From Triatoma infestans (taxonomy: Eukaryota > Arthropoda > Insecta > Hemiptera > Reduviidae), in assembly GCA_011037195.1 (NCBI GenBank), contig JAAEAF010002799.1:10532-74531 (forward strand): a stretch of DNA of 64,000 nucleotides. Direction: 5' to 3'. Below the pieces are notes generated by a model. It saw only the letters and a program-made list of their open reading frames with translations. It searched no databases and was not told the DNA's origin. Below are positions 46,970 through 59,066 of this stretch, piece after piece (within the stretch, counting starts at the first letter, position 1; every line of letters starts with the position of its first letter). The position numbers and the translations under genes are program-made.

Positions 46970-48180
46970 TTTTCTCTTGCTGTGCTGGTAAGAGGGATTC
47001 ATCACGATTGTGTTAAAGTTTCAAAATTGAGTCGTTACTGGAAATATATATTTTGTATATGAAAATAAGTGTTTTCAGCGTATGTTACGTATTTGTATGT
47101 TTTTGTGTGTATGTGAAAGAGAGAGAGAGAGTGTGTGTGTGTATGTGTGTGTGTGTGTGTGTGTGAGGATGCAGTGACAGTGAAATACGCGAAAAATCGT
47201 TGAAAGCTCAAACCTGTTATTCCGTTTCAGATATTATCACGCTTCTAGGTCAAAATCCATCAACCGGAAGTGCTACGACTTTCTTGATTTTTTTTTTCTT
47301 TCGAAACCCTCTCCAAAAATTTTATTTAAACTCTGTATTTTAAGTGTATAAGACCCGTCAATTTTATTTGAAATATTTTCGTAGTAATATTGATGTTTAG
47401 TGTGTATTATGGGAGATGAAATGTTAAGCTTTCTTCACTGCTCTATATTAGGATTCTACGATCTATATAGCCATTAATGTACATTAAAGCATTGCTAAAC
47501 CATTGGTTAACCAGAAGCATTACAGAATTCGTTTTTCGAAGCTTTTAATATTTTTTCTAGAAATCGGGACTGTCGATTTTTTTTTTTTTAAACTTAGTAT
47601 AGTAGATTAGATTAGATTGTTACAGATTACTGCACTGCTGCCTGAAAGATGTATTGTGCCTCCGGAGCTTTCTCCAATGCATAGCCGGCCTCCAAGCAGT
47701 GTTTTTTAGCTACAGACAACACTGCCCATCATCGGCCAGTGCGCTATAGAGGCTCCTAGGAAAAGGAAATCTAAGGGGAGCATACTGGATTTGAACCCGG
47801 GACCTCCACGTTGCTAGTCTAGCACGCTTCCACTGAGCTAATCCCTTCCTTTTCCCTTGGCTTACGCCAATTAACTAGGGACGGAGACCCCAGTTTGTGT
47901 ACTGTGTCTGTCCTTGTCTGTAAAGGGTAGAGTGTATGTTGTGTATTGCGTACTGTTCTGATGAAGTGCATGGAGTATTGAGCTGGGATAACACGTGTAC
48001 TCTCCAAGTAACTGCCTGCAACAGATAAGCCTTGCGGACAAACTTAGTATAGTAACTGAATATGTAGTATTACATATATATGTCTATAAACTTATCATTT
48101 TTATTTAAAACATTTAAAAAAATGATATATATTTTAGAGGTATTCTGGGGGCATTTGTGACGTTAGATTTCAATTATTGT
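46970..48180 (+). repeat. family H, decayed copy split by a SINE unit
   Basis: The A side begins near 46972 (cttttctcttgctgtgc, gtaagagggattcatcacg), with a (GT)n microsatellite at 47130-47164. Module phrases continue to 47604 and resume after 48055 (acttatcatttttatttaaa, ggtattctgggggcatt). The interruption is the retroposed unit at 47605-48039. Confidence 0.55.
47605..48039 (-). mobile_element. retroposed SINE A unit with 5' leader, 15-bp target duplication
   Basis: The unit is flanked by exact copies of aaacttagtatagta (47590-47604 and 48040-48054), proving insertion of the whole 435 bp as one unit. On the minus strand it starts with about 180 bp not seen in other SINE A copies. The tRNA-like head (ggattagctcagtgg, gggttcaaatcc), the SINE body, and a tail of aatctaatctaatcta follow. 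The tail matches the LINE tails at 31440 and 32045, hinting that this SINE uses that LINE's machinery. The 5' leader may be transcribed upstream sequence or a fused partner. Confidence 0.75.
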
Positions 48181-49360
48181 TGATAGAGAGGCACTGATTC
48201 TGGTGTAATAGTAACAGAAAATGGTGAATTGTGATGAATGAATGAAACTCTTTTATTTACAAAATTTGTGAGAATATAGTGACCGAGCGAAAAGTGATTA
48301 TTGTTGGTTGTGTGATATAGAATGGTAGCGTTGGCTGATGTGAATCGCTAGTTAGAACTCTTGCTTATTGTAACGGTGAATTAGCTAGTGTGGCCCAGCT
48401 TGGTGGTGAAGACTCCTTGACCGAGAAGAGACTCTTTGGCCTATATTAGGACTTTTGGTAGAGATCGAATTGAGACAGTTTATTGCTTGTTTATACAAAG
48501 CAGTTTTTTTGAATCTCTTTTTAAGAGTTGTACGCTTGACTAACGGTTTTTTTGTTTTTTTGTTTATTCGCTTGTTTTTAAACAGACTCCTTCAAGTTAA
48601 CCCTGCAAAGTTAATCTTGAAATTTGCTGAAATCCTCAAAGTGCCGGGCTTTTATTTGATTTTTCTTAAGCTCAGGACAACTTCTAGCTTTGCTTTCAAA
48701 ATTTCTGCTTAATTGTTCCTATTGTGCAATGGATGTGACAGGGAGGTGTAAATGGGCAGTTGAAGTGCGACTGGGAACTAGATGCTGACGCTTGATACCT
48801 GGTATCAAGCAACATGGTATCCAGGGCGCTTGTATGGCGAATTCCCTCAATATGAGAATTGATCCTATTACATTAGATTTACTTATAATCTCATTCGCTA
48901 CCTGTTATTTACTGATAAGAACCTCTATCCCCCACCAACACCACCGAATATGTTATGTATTGTTAAAGGCAATTTAAAGTCGGGTAACATTTCTATTTTA
49001 GACAATTTGTCAATTATAATTTATTCACGGCAATCAGAGAAATTCTTGTTAGTGTTTAATACCAGAATAATTTTTTTTTTTGTACAGTCCTTTTTCAAAC
49101 ATTACGATAATTATGGTGACGGCAGCAGCGGTAGTGGTGGCGGGGTATATAGGATGATAGTTTGAAATTTTAAACTTTTAAAAAGACTTTTCATTTCAAT
49201 AGCGATTTGTGTGGCGATGTTTTTCATTGCAGTGTATCCAGTAGTAATAGACTGAAATCTGCGCCCTTCTTGCAATATTATTTTTTTTTTTTTATAAAAA
49301 TTGTACTAATAATTTATATATCAACATAATAATTTCCAAAAATACAGAATATTTTTTAAT
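48181..49360. other. no gene seen
   Basis: No element was identified. A short perfect-looking palindrome, cttgatacctggtatcaag, lies at about 48790-48808. The 85-codon frame at 48455-48712 has no recognisable domain. Confidence 0.45.
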
Positions 49361-49372
49361 TTACACAAACAA

Positions 49373-50294
49373 CTCAACTCAACTCAACTGTGGCACTACG
49401 GCCCATGTAGGACCTTGGCCTCCGCCAATACCCGACCCCAAGCCTCTCTATCTAGAGCTTTTCTTCTCCACTGTCTTATGTTCAGCTCCCGGAGATCCTC
49501 CTCCACATCACCCATCCAACGCAGCCTAGGTCTCCCTCTCGGTCTACTGCCTCCAGGGTGACCCTCCAACGCCCTTCGTGGTGCTCTCTCACTCTCCATC
49601 CTTTGCACGTGTCCAACCCAACGCAACCTTCCCTGCTTGACCACAGATACTATGTCCTCTTCCCCCTACAGCTCTCTTAACTCCGCGTTTTTTTGGCACC
49701 TCCAGACTCCATCTTGGCACACTGGTCCATAGACCGCCCTCAAAACCTTTCTCTCCCAGCGGTTCAATTTCAATTCGACTGCAACTCCAGGCCTTACTCA
49801 TAAAATTTCTCCATTACTGTACGCATTGTAAAGATATGGTCCATCGTCGATCTTGCACTCCGAAATCCAGACTGGTAATCGCCAAGCTCTCGCTCTGCTA
49901 CTACTGACACCCTTTCTGTTATAAGTGCCGCCAAGATTTTATAGGTTACGCTCAGCAACGATATCCCTCTGTAGTTCTCGCATTTCAACCGGTTACCTTT
50001 TTTATAAACGGGGATAATTAAGGCAGTTGCCCATTTCTTTTGGCATTTCCTCTCTCAACCACACATTTAGGATCAGGTTGTTTAATTCTTCCTGAAGGCG
50101 TTCACCCCCTTGGTGAATCATTTCTATACAAATCCTATCCTCCCCTGGCGCTTTATTTCCTCTCATTCCTCCTAGAATCCTATTGAAATCTTCTCTCGAG
50201 GGCTGCTCCGCATCCTCTTCTTGTGAGATAGCTTCCTCGTCTATCCCCATAACCATTTCACCATCATTCCAAACTTCCCGGAAATAGCTCATCC
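49373..50294 (-). mobile_element. RTE-like LINE, 5'-truncated, 12-bp target duplication
   Basis: Bounded by ttacacaaacaa at 49361-49372 and 50295-50306. The minus-strand 3' end carries a (TTGAG)n tail (ctcaactcaactcaac on +). Coding remnants of a reverse transcriptase fill the interior. Clear flanking duplications suggest relatively recent arrival despite internal deletion. Confidence 0.75.
49396..50292 (-). pseudogene. RTE-like reverse transcriptase with internal deletion and frameshifts
   Basis: Three frames together follow the protein order. N-side: NKAPGEDRICIEMIHQGG to LREEMPKEMGN (50292-50002). After a shift: KCENYRGISLLSVTYKIL and ELGDYQSGFRSARSTMDHIF (49988-49794), which are reverse transcriptase motifs before the catalytic YADD. 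A jump follows directly to GGLWTSVPRWSLEVPKKRG and then GRLRWVGHVQRMESERAPRR with PRGRPRLRW (to 49396), the ORF end. The palm region with the catalytic aspartates is deleted. Confidence 0.75.
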
Positions 50295-50306
50295 TTACAC
50301 AAACAA

Positions 50307-51311
50307 AGAAGATTAAATATATCCTTGAATTCTCATTAAATCTTTAAGTCAATGAAATAATCAACAAAAATTATAAAAATAGAATAACATTAAAGAAAGC
50401 TTTTCTTTTCTTTTTTAAACAGTTCAACTAACTAATTAAAGCAAACTATTCCGACTAACTGCTATAAATTTTTATTTATTAAAAGAGCTAATGAATTATT
50501 CTTTAGTTAATTACAAAAATTAGAAAAAATTATGTACGAACCTTGTCATATAAAAATAAACATGTAACACTTTTGTACAGATGGCTGAAGGCTATTAAAT
50601 AAATTAAAGAATAAATAAGGGAATTATAAATGTGTAATGTTAATAATAATAAAAAAAAAACTGATTATAATATTAAATATATGTAAATATTATTCAGTTT
50701 TATAGTTTGTAAATAGATGACGTCACAGCTTATAGATGTAAAGGGAGCAGCATATTGAAAGTTTTTAAGCTTTTTTTTTACTAGGCTTTACCAACCAACT
50801 AAATACCTACTTTTAACAACTTTTATTAAGATATATATCTAAGTAGCAACTGCAATCTTTACCTCTTTATGTTTCCTGCTACCAGATTTTGTGAATGTGT
50901 TTTAATCGTATCTCTAAAGAATAAATTTGGGGGCCACGAAGGTTTAAATTATTGCTCCTTTTTTGATTTATCTCTAATTGTCTTTACAATTTACTTTAAT
51001 TTTTAAAGAATAATAATTATATTAATTATTTTGAGTAAAAAGCTTCTGATCAACGGCAAAGTTGCCTGCTACAACAGTTCACACCAAAAAAAAGCCCTTG
51101 AGATTGTAAAAGCCTCACATCACAAATATTCAGAAATCCAAAAAAAAAAATTCCTCCGAACAAAATATTTCAAACAAATAATAATCATTTTATAAAAAAA
51201 TATGTGGTTAAAATTTAAAAGTTGAAAAAAAAAAAAATTGTTGAAGCCGATTTCTAGAAAATCTTCATAATTAAGAAACCTATACATAAAGTGGACTTCC
51301 GGTTAAATCTT
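50307..51311. other. no gene seen
   Basis: AT-rich. Faint H-like phrases near 51150-51310 (caaatatttcaaacaaataa, gtggacttccggttaaat) suggest an older decayed copy directly upstream of the next one. Confidence 0.45.
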
Positions 51312-52322
51312 TTTACTTTCTCTTACTCCTAGGGTAAGAGGGAAGTATTTGTAATTGTGTCAAATTTTCGATATCGAGTTTTCACCGGAAATATCCGTTT
51401 TGAGGTCCCCTGAGTCCAAAAAAGTGTTTTTTAGCAAATGGTCTGGTGTATGTTTGTGTGTATGTGTATGTGACCAGCATAGCTCAAAAACGAAAAACCG
51501 TAGAAAGTTGAGAAACTTGATATTCCGTTTAGATATAACCATGGCATCTGACAGTGGGTCCATCTATCAAAATTCCTCAACCGGAAGTACCACTTTACTA
51601 GTTGTTGTTTTTTTTAATTACTTTTTTGCGATTTTCTCAAAAAATGGCTTCGACGATTTTCTTCAAACTTAGTATATCAACTACACATACAAAGAGCTAC
51701 AACCTTTATTTAAAACATTTCTCCCTTGGAATTCATTTAAGGGCATTTTTTGGGGGCGAGGTGGGGGTTAGGTTTTTCTCTAAATTGCTATTTCAGTTTA
51801 TTATACAATTCTGTCATCTAAATAATATTAATTAGAATTAAATATGTTGCTGAAATTCCGAGTTTTGAAAAAAATTGGATGACCGGAAGTGCGTTATTAC
51901 TGAAATGTATTTTTCCAGTTTTCTGGTATTTTTTCGGAAACGGCTTCAACGATTTTTTTTTAAACTAAGAATATGAACTACGCATATAAAGAGCTACAAC
52001 TTTTATTTGATACATTTCTCCTGGTTAAGTCATTTAAGGGGGGTTGGGGGGGGGGGTTCTGTAAAATGCTATCACAGTTGATTATACCTTTCTACCTACC
52101 AACAAAATTAATTAGAAATAAATAGATGGCCAAAATTCCGAGTTCAAGAGAAAATTACTAAACCGGAAGTGCGCTTTTACTGAACTGTTTTTTTTTTTTT
52201 CAGTTTTCGACGAAACTCCATCGAATTTCATTAAATTTGGTACACTAACTATAAAAATTTTTTCAATTACAATTTTGAAAACTGGAATAAGAGAAAGTTG
52301 AGTGAGTGTTTCACACAAGATT
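51312..52322 (+). repeat. family H long form, well-preserved copy
   Basis: The A end (actttctcttactcctaggg) is at 51314. The block gaggtcccctgagtcc, the ccatggcatctgacagtggg block, module 1 (to about 51895), module 2, and the B end (aagagaaagttgagtgagtg, tttcacac) follow to 52316. About 1.0 kb, non-coding. A good reference for the two-module structure. Confidence 0.85.
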
Positions 52323-52469
52323 TTATTTTTTAAACAAATAAAGGATTTTGCAAATGGTAGAATTAAAAGCAGCACGTACTTTAAAGGAGAGCTTAATTTA
52401 CAGAGTTCAGTAGTCCATAAAAACTTAAAAAATAAATTTTCAAATACATTTCAATATATTTTAAATAAA

Positions 52470-53158
52470 CCTGCGCAGATGACACAGCCATTCTTTCCCC
52501 ACATCCCGATCCTGTCCTAAGCACACGTAACCTTCAGCAACATTTGCAATCCCTAGAGAAATGGTTTTGCAGATGGAGAATGAAGGTTAACGTCCAAAAA
52601 AGCAAAAATATAACGTTCACCCTAAGACGTGCCATTTGTCCTCCAGTTCATATGAACCACATCTTATTACCATGCGTTGATACAATTAAATATCTAGGAC
52701 TCTATATAGACAAACGCCTGACATGGAACCCACATACAAGACTGAAACGAAACGAAGTAAAAAAACGTTACAGCCTACTCAAGCGACTACTAGACAGACG
52801 CTCAAAACTAACTTTAAACAACAAATTACTTATCTACAATCTCCTATTAAAACCAATTTGGACTTACGGACTCGAGTTATGGGGCTCAACCAAGCGTTCC
52901 AACATCCACCGCCTCCAAACCCTACAATCCAAAATACTCCGTTGTATAACCAATGCTCCATTTTACGTTTCTAACCTGACAATACATTCCGATCTCCAGA
53001 TTCCATTTATAAGTGACCTGGTCCAAATACGATACCGCAAATTTCACACCCGTCTCGCACATCATCACAATCCATCAATTCACCAACTTTCCTCAGCAGC
53101 CATTCCAAATAACCTTCCTCGACGACTGAGGCGGCAGTGGCCTCGTGATCTCTTATAA
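52470..53158 (+). pseudogene. Jockey-like reverse transcriptase C-terminal region
   Basis: The open frame starts at the truncation with CADDTAILSPHPDPV, the catalytic ADD box, then LQQHLQSLEKWFCRWRMKVN. It continues through DTIKYLGLYIDKRLTWNPH, LKPIWTYGLELWGS and QTLQSKILRCITNAPFYVSN to stop at 53158. This order is diagnostic of the Jockey clade. The frame is intact from the ADD onward, but the fingers and most of the palm are missing, so it cannot work alone. The methionine at 52544 is internal. Confidence 0.85.
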
Positions 53159-53299
53159 GTGCGCAGCGAAATAATGTGGAGGGTCACCACTGGGTGATTT
53201 CTCCATTCCCGTTATTGTAAGTCATCTCATTTACTTGTTGCTGGTTACGCAAGCGTACCAGCAGTTGTAAATTTTCAAATAAATTAAAATAAATAAAAA
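52470..53299 (+). mobile_element. Jockey-like LINE, 5'-truncated, about 14-bp target duplication
   Basis: Flanked by atattttaaataaa (52456-52469) and atattttgaataaa (53300-53313), one mismatch. It is truncated at the catalytic region of the reverse transcriptase. The 3' untranslated region and an A-rich tail (caaataaattaaaataaat) reach 53299. Confidence 0.75.
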
Positions 53300-53480
53300 A
53301 TATTTTGAATAAAGAAAGTTGGGAAGACTTTTTTTATATGTTCAGTTGTTATACGAATCGATTCCATTGTCTAGAAATAATTGAAAATATTTTAATTAAT
53401 AATACACAAATAATTGAAAAAATTTCATGTCGGATACAATGGACGGATCCCGTAAAAAATGTCACATATATAACGGCCTG

Positions 53481-53483
<3 letters not shown>

Positions 53484-53538
<55 letters not shown>
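53484..53538. repeat. 55-base T homopolymer
   Basis: An uninterrupted T run, the longest in the window. It may mark the A tail of a retroposed sequence on the minus strand, but no body was recognised. Length may be imprecise in any assembly. Confidence 0.85.
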
Positions 53539-53543
<5 letters not shown>

Positions 53544-54279
53544 ACTCACGCACATATAAAGCGTGAGAGAGCTATAGTTAAAAACAGTTTTTTTTCGAAC
53601 AACTTCCGGGACTTCAAAAGCATATAATAGTTTGGTTTAACAATTTATTTTTGTAATATTAACATTGATTGTCATTTGGTTGGAAATATTTTTTTTTAAT
53701 TTGTAAAATAGGAAACTTGAATTGGATTTGGATGACGCAATTTTTACTTTTTATGCTTATTTGTAAAACAAAATAAAGTTAACAAAGCTTATGCTTAGAG
53801 TTAATTTAAATATAAATGAAATTTGTTTCTAAAATAATTATGAAATTTTTCTATTTTCTTTATTTTTAATAAGTATTAATATTCAATTTTTCTTTTGTTA
53901 CAGGTAAGTGTGATCTGAAAATCATATATTGGCAAGGTAAATCTTTATTTTTTTATTAATAACGTTTTTATTACTTTCTGTAAAAAATGTCATTTAATGT
54001 AAGAAAAGTTTATTAACTATAACTATAATCTTCTTACGTCAAATCAAAATGGTATTAAAGTAGGATTAATTGTGGAATTAATTACGTCTTGAAAAGATAG
54101 GCAAAAATCTATATTCCTTTATGTCTTTATTAAGAGATAGATAGTAATTACGATTGTCAGATATACTACTTTTTTAATCACAGATCCTGGAGATCCCTAC
54201 AGTTTTTTTAGAGTTATGTAACTTTTTTTTACTATTTGCCCTTGTTATTATATAATTCCTAAATTTACCTAAATATCAC
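53539..54279. other. non-repeat stretch with a possible microexon
   Basis: No transposon was detected here. 53904-53936 (33 nt) lies between an acceptor-like ttttgttacag and a donor-like gtaaat. In one phase it would read KCDLKIIYWQ plus split codons. No neighbouring exon is visible, so this is only a candidate. Confidence 0.25.
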
Positions 54280-54742
54280 CGGAAATAATAAGTTTTGATT
54301 TCCCCCTTCTCGAGGCCAAACAAGTGATTTTTTTTTTTTTTAGGAGTAAATTCATTTAAAAGACGTTTTTTTGGAAAGGAGATAGTTTAGGGTTTCATAT
54401 AAATTGTTATTTCCATTTATTATACCATTCTAGACTGCAATAAAATTAATTAAAAATTAAATGGATATCCAAATTTTTAGTATTTGAACAATCGGTTGAT
54501 GACCGGAAATCGACTTTGCTGAAGAGTTTTTATAGTTTTCTGAGATTATCTCCATTAAGACTTGGAAAGGTTTCATTAAACTTGGTATCCTACCATACAT
54601 AAAGAGGCTTATCACTTTTATTTTAAAAGTTTTCCCCCCCAAAAAAACATTATTTTAGAGAGGATCAGAGTGTAGAAGGTCGCTTCCTCGAGGAAGAGAT
54701 TTGGAAAACCGATTAATTGGAAGTGCGACGTTACAGAATTGG

Positions 54743-54745
<3 letters not shown>
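54280..54745 (+). repeat. family H, decayed fragment
   Basis: Landmarks are tcaccggaaataataagt, tttcatataaattgttatt, gatgaccggaaatcg, and atcacttttattttaaaag. An (AAT)n microsatellite lies at about 54746-54775, immediately downstream. Confidence 0.5.
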
Positions 54746-54776
<31 letters not shown>

Positions 54777-54953
54777 GAAGTCTTTATTTCCAATAGTAAG
54801 AAGAAAAATAAAAAAGAAGAAATTACAATTTATTACAACCGACTATACTTATGATTTTTACAAACCGTCTGAGGAGTAGCCTTACTTAAATAAAATAACA
54901 AAAAATAGATAAATAATAGAAATAAATAATAATAATAATTAAAAAAAAAAAAA

Positions 54954-55936
54954 TCTGGTGTGAAACACTCACACAACTTTCTCTTACTCCAGTTCTCAAA
55001 ATTATAATTGACAAATTTCATAGTTTGTGTACCAAATTTGAATGAAATTCGTCGAAAACTAAAAAAACTGTTCATTAAAAGCGCCCTTCCGGTTTACTAA
55101 TTTTCTTGAAACTGAATTTCAGCCATCTATTTATTTCTAATTAATTATGTTTGGATGATAGAATTGTATAATCAATTATGATACCACTTTAGAGAAAAAC
55201 ATAACCCCACCCCTCCCCTAAAAGAATTTTCGCAAAGAAATGTTTTAAATAAAAGATGTAGATCTTTGTATGTTTAATTTATATATGAAGTTTAAAAAAA
55301 ATCGTCGAAGCCATTTTTGAGAAAATTGCGAAAAAGAGAATAAATCATTTAACAAAGTGGTAAAATAAACGCACTTCCGGTTATCCAATTTTTTTCAAAC
55401 TCGGAATAGCAACAACATATTTAATTCTAATTAACATTATTTAGATGACAGAACTGTCTAATAAACTGAAATAGCACTTTACACGGAAACCTAACTCCAC
55501 CCCCTCCCCCAAAAGTGCCCTTCATTGTATTTTCCCGGAGAAATGTTTCAAATAAAAGTTGTAGCTCTTTGAATATGTGGTTGATATATAAAGTTTAAAG
55601 AAAATTGTCGGAGCCATTTTGTGAGAAAATTGCAAAAAAGTAAAAAATCCAACTAGAAAGTGGTACTTCCGGTTGAGGAATTTTGACAGATAACGTACTG
55701 TCATTTCCCATGGTGATACCTAAACGGAATATCAAGTTTCAACTATCTACGGTTTTTCGTTTTGAGCTATGCTGTTCACATACATACATACACACTCACA
55801 CACAGACTATTTGCTAAAAACCATTTTTTTGGACTCAGGGGACCTCAAAACGGATATTTCCGGTGAAAACTCGATATCGAAATTTGACACGATTACAATA
55901 CTTACTTTCCTCTTACTTAGGAGTAAGAGAAAGTAA
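54954..55936 (-). repeat. family H long form, well-preserved copy
   Basis: The B end is at 54954 (tctggtgtgaaacactcac), the A end at 55936 (taggagtaagagaaagt), with both modules. A CATA/CACA microsatellite lies at 55780-55802. Confidence 0.85.
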
Positions 55937-56897
55937 AAATTGTGTTTATATATATATATATATGGAGTATCAAAACAAAAACATAAATCAAATATTCACC
56001 ACAAACTATCAATAAAATCAGTAAATAAACAAAATAGCAAAATAAAAATTAATTCTTTACCAAAAGTTATCGATAACACTGTACTATACTGTGTTAATAA
56101 TAAATAAGAATAATGAAATAACCAATCAGTAATTAAATTCTTGTACCAGAAATTTCCGATACTGCCCCATGCATGCTTGTAATAACTTATTAAATCGTCC
56201 CATTTATTGGAGTTTAAAAACGCTCTTTAAATTCTATTATTGTTAATAATGTTTTCAGAATTAGATTATTTATTTATTTATTTTTTTTAATTTTTCTCCA
56301 AAATTACTATAACGATTTCCTTTAAACTTGGAATACTTACTTGTATTTATCAGTTTTATTTAAAAAAAAAAAAAAAAAAAGTTCTGGTGTGAAACACTCA
56401 CACGACTTTCTCTTACTTCTTTTAATTACAATTATATTATAAAATGGCGGGGATAAGTACCAACCTACTCATCTTGGCAGGTAGTAAAGTGAAGATTATA
56501 TATTACGGCTCAATAGAGCCGCTCTAAATCACTGAACCAATTACACATTATTGAAATTTAAAGCCACAAAAATTCCACCCAACTATTCAAAATACGTTTT
56601 TTCAGAAAAAAATGTTTTGCGTTTCAAATAAAAGTGATAACGTTTCTGTCTATCCAACAAGCATTCCAAGTTTAAAGAAAATCAATGTAACAGTTATCGA
56701 GAAAATTAAAAAAAAAAAAAACTTGAAAAATCTGTTCTATATAATTACACTTCTTCTGGTAAACCAGTTTTTTAAAAAAATTAGAATTCTATCAATGCTT
56801 GTAATGTTTATTAATATTATGTTGATGGTAAAACTATATATTCTATTGAAGGGATACTTTAGAGGAAAGCATAACGCTACTCAACCCCCAGAACCTC

Positions 56898-57996
56898 GGT
56901 CTGGTATACAGACGGATCCAAAACTCCGAGTGGGGTCGAAGCTGGGGTCTATGGGGGCAGGCCTAGAAAGAGAAAACATTTTATTGAATGGACTTATAAT
57001 AAAAAGAGGCTGCTCATCTTTGTTGAGGTGCAAAAACACAGCATTCTGATCTATCCGAAGACAACAGTACGTAGATAATAAAAATAAAAAATAAAGAAAG
57101 CAAGCGTAATGCAAGCGTGTCGCAACGAGCAATGTAAATAAAACAATTTTTTGATACGGGAACATAAAATATCAATAGTCACGAAGGAAGAAAAAAGAAA
57201 AGGAGATTAATAACTATGTATGATGCCTACTGAGTCCATAATAATTGACTCTACTAGGCTTGTCAATTTAGATGGGTCAACACCGACCTCGTCCAAAAAA
57301 CCTCGAATTGTCTGTGGGTTTTAATCAAGGCCAGTCTAGGGAAGTACGCCACCACGGTCTTTCAGGTTGAAGTCGTGGCGTTACAACTCTGCGCTAAGGA
57401 GATTATAAGGCGCCGAGGCTTAGTGGGTAGGAGAGAGTGGTCATATATTCCGATAGTCAGGTAGCCCTGAAGGCACTTTCTTCACACCAAATAGTCTCAA
57501 AACTGGTGTGGGGCAACCGTAACTTCCCTAACCGAAGTGGGTGCTCAGAACAAATTGACATTCGCCTGGGTGGCAATGAAAGGGCGGATGCCCTAGCGAG
57601 AGAGGGTTTGCAGGGTACCTTCATAGGCCCTGAACGCTTTTGCGGCTTGTCCAGGAGCCTAATTCAAACTTCTACCAAAGGTTGGATAAAAGAACACCGT
57701 CTGCTTTGGTGGGAGAGAATACCAGGACAGAGGCAGGCAAAACTCTTTATCAAGACTAGGTGAATTTGCCCAAATTCACCAGGGATCTACTGAGCCATAG
57801 CCGAAGGGATATAAGGCTAATATTGGGTCTACTACCCGGGCATTGTAGGCTGAATAGACAAATCCACTACAACTTGCCGATAGCGCGTTATCGCCGATTC
57901 TGCAAGGCTGAGGAAGAGTCACCGGTGCACATTCTCTGCGCCAACAGAGGACAAGGTTTCTTCTTCAATTGGGTACAGGCAATCCCGAAGCTATGA
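56898..57996 (+). pseudogene. RNase H / Cys-His tail of LINE ORF2, broken
   Basis: In separate frames: VWYTDGSKTPSGVEAGVYG at 56901-56957 (first catalytic aspartate), TVFQVEVVALQLCAKEIIRR near 57350-57410 (glutamate), YSDSQVALKALSS at 57446-57484 (second aspartate), and GNERADALAREG near 57571-57606 (last aspartate). HCRLNRQIHYNLPIARYRRF and EESPVHILC then match the tail of the 18222-18950 protein. All four RNase H catalytic positions survive in pieces, but frameshifts, an internal insertion near 56960-57230 and a short deletion before GNERAD disable it. Confidence 0.75.
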
Positions 57997-58145
57997 GCTT
58001 CATGACGGAGCCGCTCTCAGCTTTGCTAGGCCTGATTAGGAGGGCGAAGCTGGGGGATGTGCAATAATTTTAGGGGATCCATAATAGATCTCGCTTTGTA
58101 GGTTGCAGTGGAATGAGGTCCCCCCCCCCGCTTGTATTCTATTCT
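56898..58145 (+). mobile_element. 5'-truncated RNase H LINE, 14-bp target duplication
   Basis: Flanked by exact copies of acccccagaacctc (56884-56897 and 58146-58159). It begins within an RNase H domain. Its 3' part (from about 57850) matches the LINE ends at 31440-31695 and, less well, 32045-32172. Roughly 56960-57230 is unrelated sequence and is probably a further insertion. Confidence 0.75.
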
Positions 58146-58280
58146 ACCCCCAGAACCTCCTAAAAATCATTTTTCCAAGGAAGATGCTTCAAATAAATGC
58201 GCTAGATATTTATGTGTGTAGATAGTATACGATGTTTATAGAAAATTGTTGGCGCTGTTTTTCACTAAATCACATTAAAT

Positions 58281-59066
58281 CGTATATGAGAATATTGTTT
58301 AGCCGTGGAGAAAGATTGATGAAATAAATGGTTTTACGTTGCTTTTTTTATTAGATTTTGCAACAGTAAAGTTTTAATATATTGATAAGTGTTTCTTCAC
58401 AAATATAATAAGATAAATGTATATTATTCTTTAAAAACAGTTTATTACTAGTAATTAAAACATATATAATCTGTTAACTTTAATGAACTTTATTCGGAAG
58501 CTTTAATATAGTGTTTTTATATATATAGGATAATAAAAAGCACCGCAATTATAATATATTGTAGTTCACATAAAAAGCAATAAAGATATTCATTGATATA
58601 AGTAACTAAACAATAATTAAACATGTAAATATCGCGTGTTATTTCATAATATTACTGCTATTTACAAAGCGATTTTAATTTGTATACCTATTTAGTTTTA
58701 TTATATTTAATATTATATTATTTCTTTAATAATAGCATGATAGCACTTTTATCATGTTAAATAGTATTAATTAAGTTTTTATTTTTATAATAATTATTGT
58801 TGTTTAAAGTCTTAAAAGGATTTTTTTTTAATGTTATTAATTTTTTTATAACATTCTCTTTATTTATAGAAACTATTGAGGTAGTATAAAATTTTCAATG
58901 TGAATTTTCACCGGAAATGCGTGCTTTTGAGATCATCTGAGTTTTAACAATGTTGAAAGCTAATGGGTCTGTATGTGCGTGTAATATTGTATTGTTAGAT
59001 TGACACACTAATTCTCAGTAAATAATCTTTTAAGACTATATTAATGCAAATAAAAGCAATTATACT
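58281..59066. other. no gene; one decayed H fragment
   Basis: AT-rich. 58880-58990 carries decayed family H (+) phrases (tgaattttcaccggaaatgc, ttttgagatcatctgagt). Confidence 0.5.

Larger units (their letters stand above)
56384..58280 (-). repeat. family H, older copy split by a LINE
   Basis: The B end (tctggtgtgaaacactcaca, cgactttctcttac) is at 56384. Module phrases run to 56897 and resume at 58146 (agaacctcctaaaaatcatt, gatgcttcaaataaatg). The block at 56446-56545 resembles 8465-8560. Confidence 0.6.

Noticed and set aside
53349..53559. Poly-lysine/poly-phenylalanine frames
   Set aside because: They are translations of the 55-base T homopolymer.
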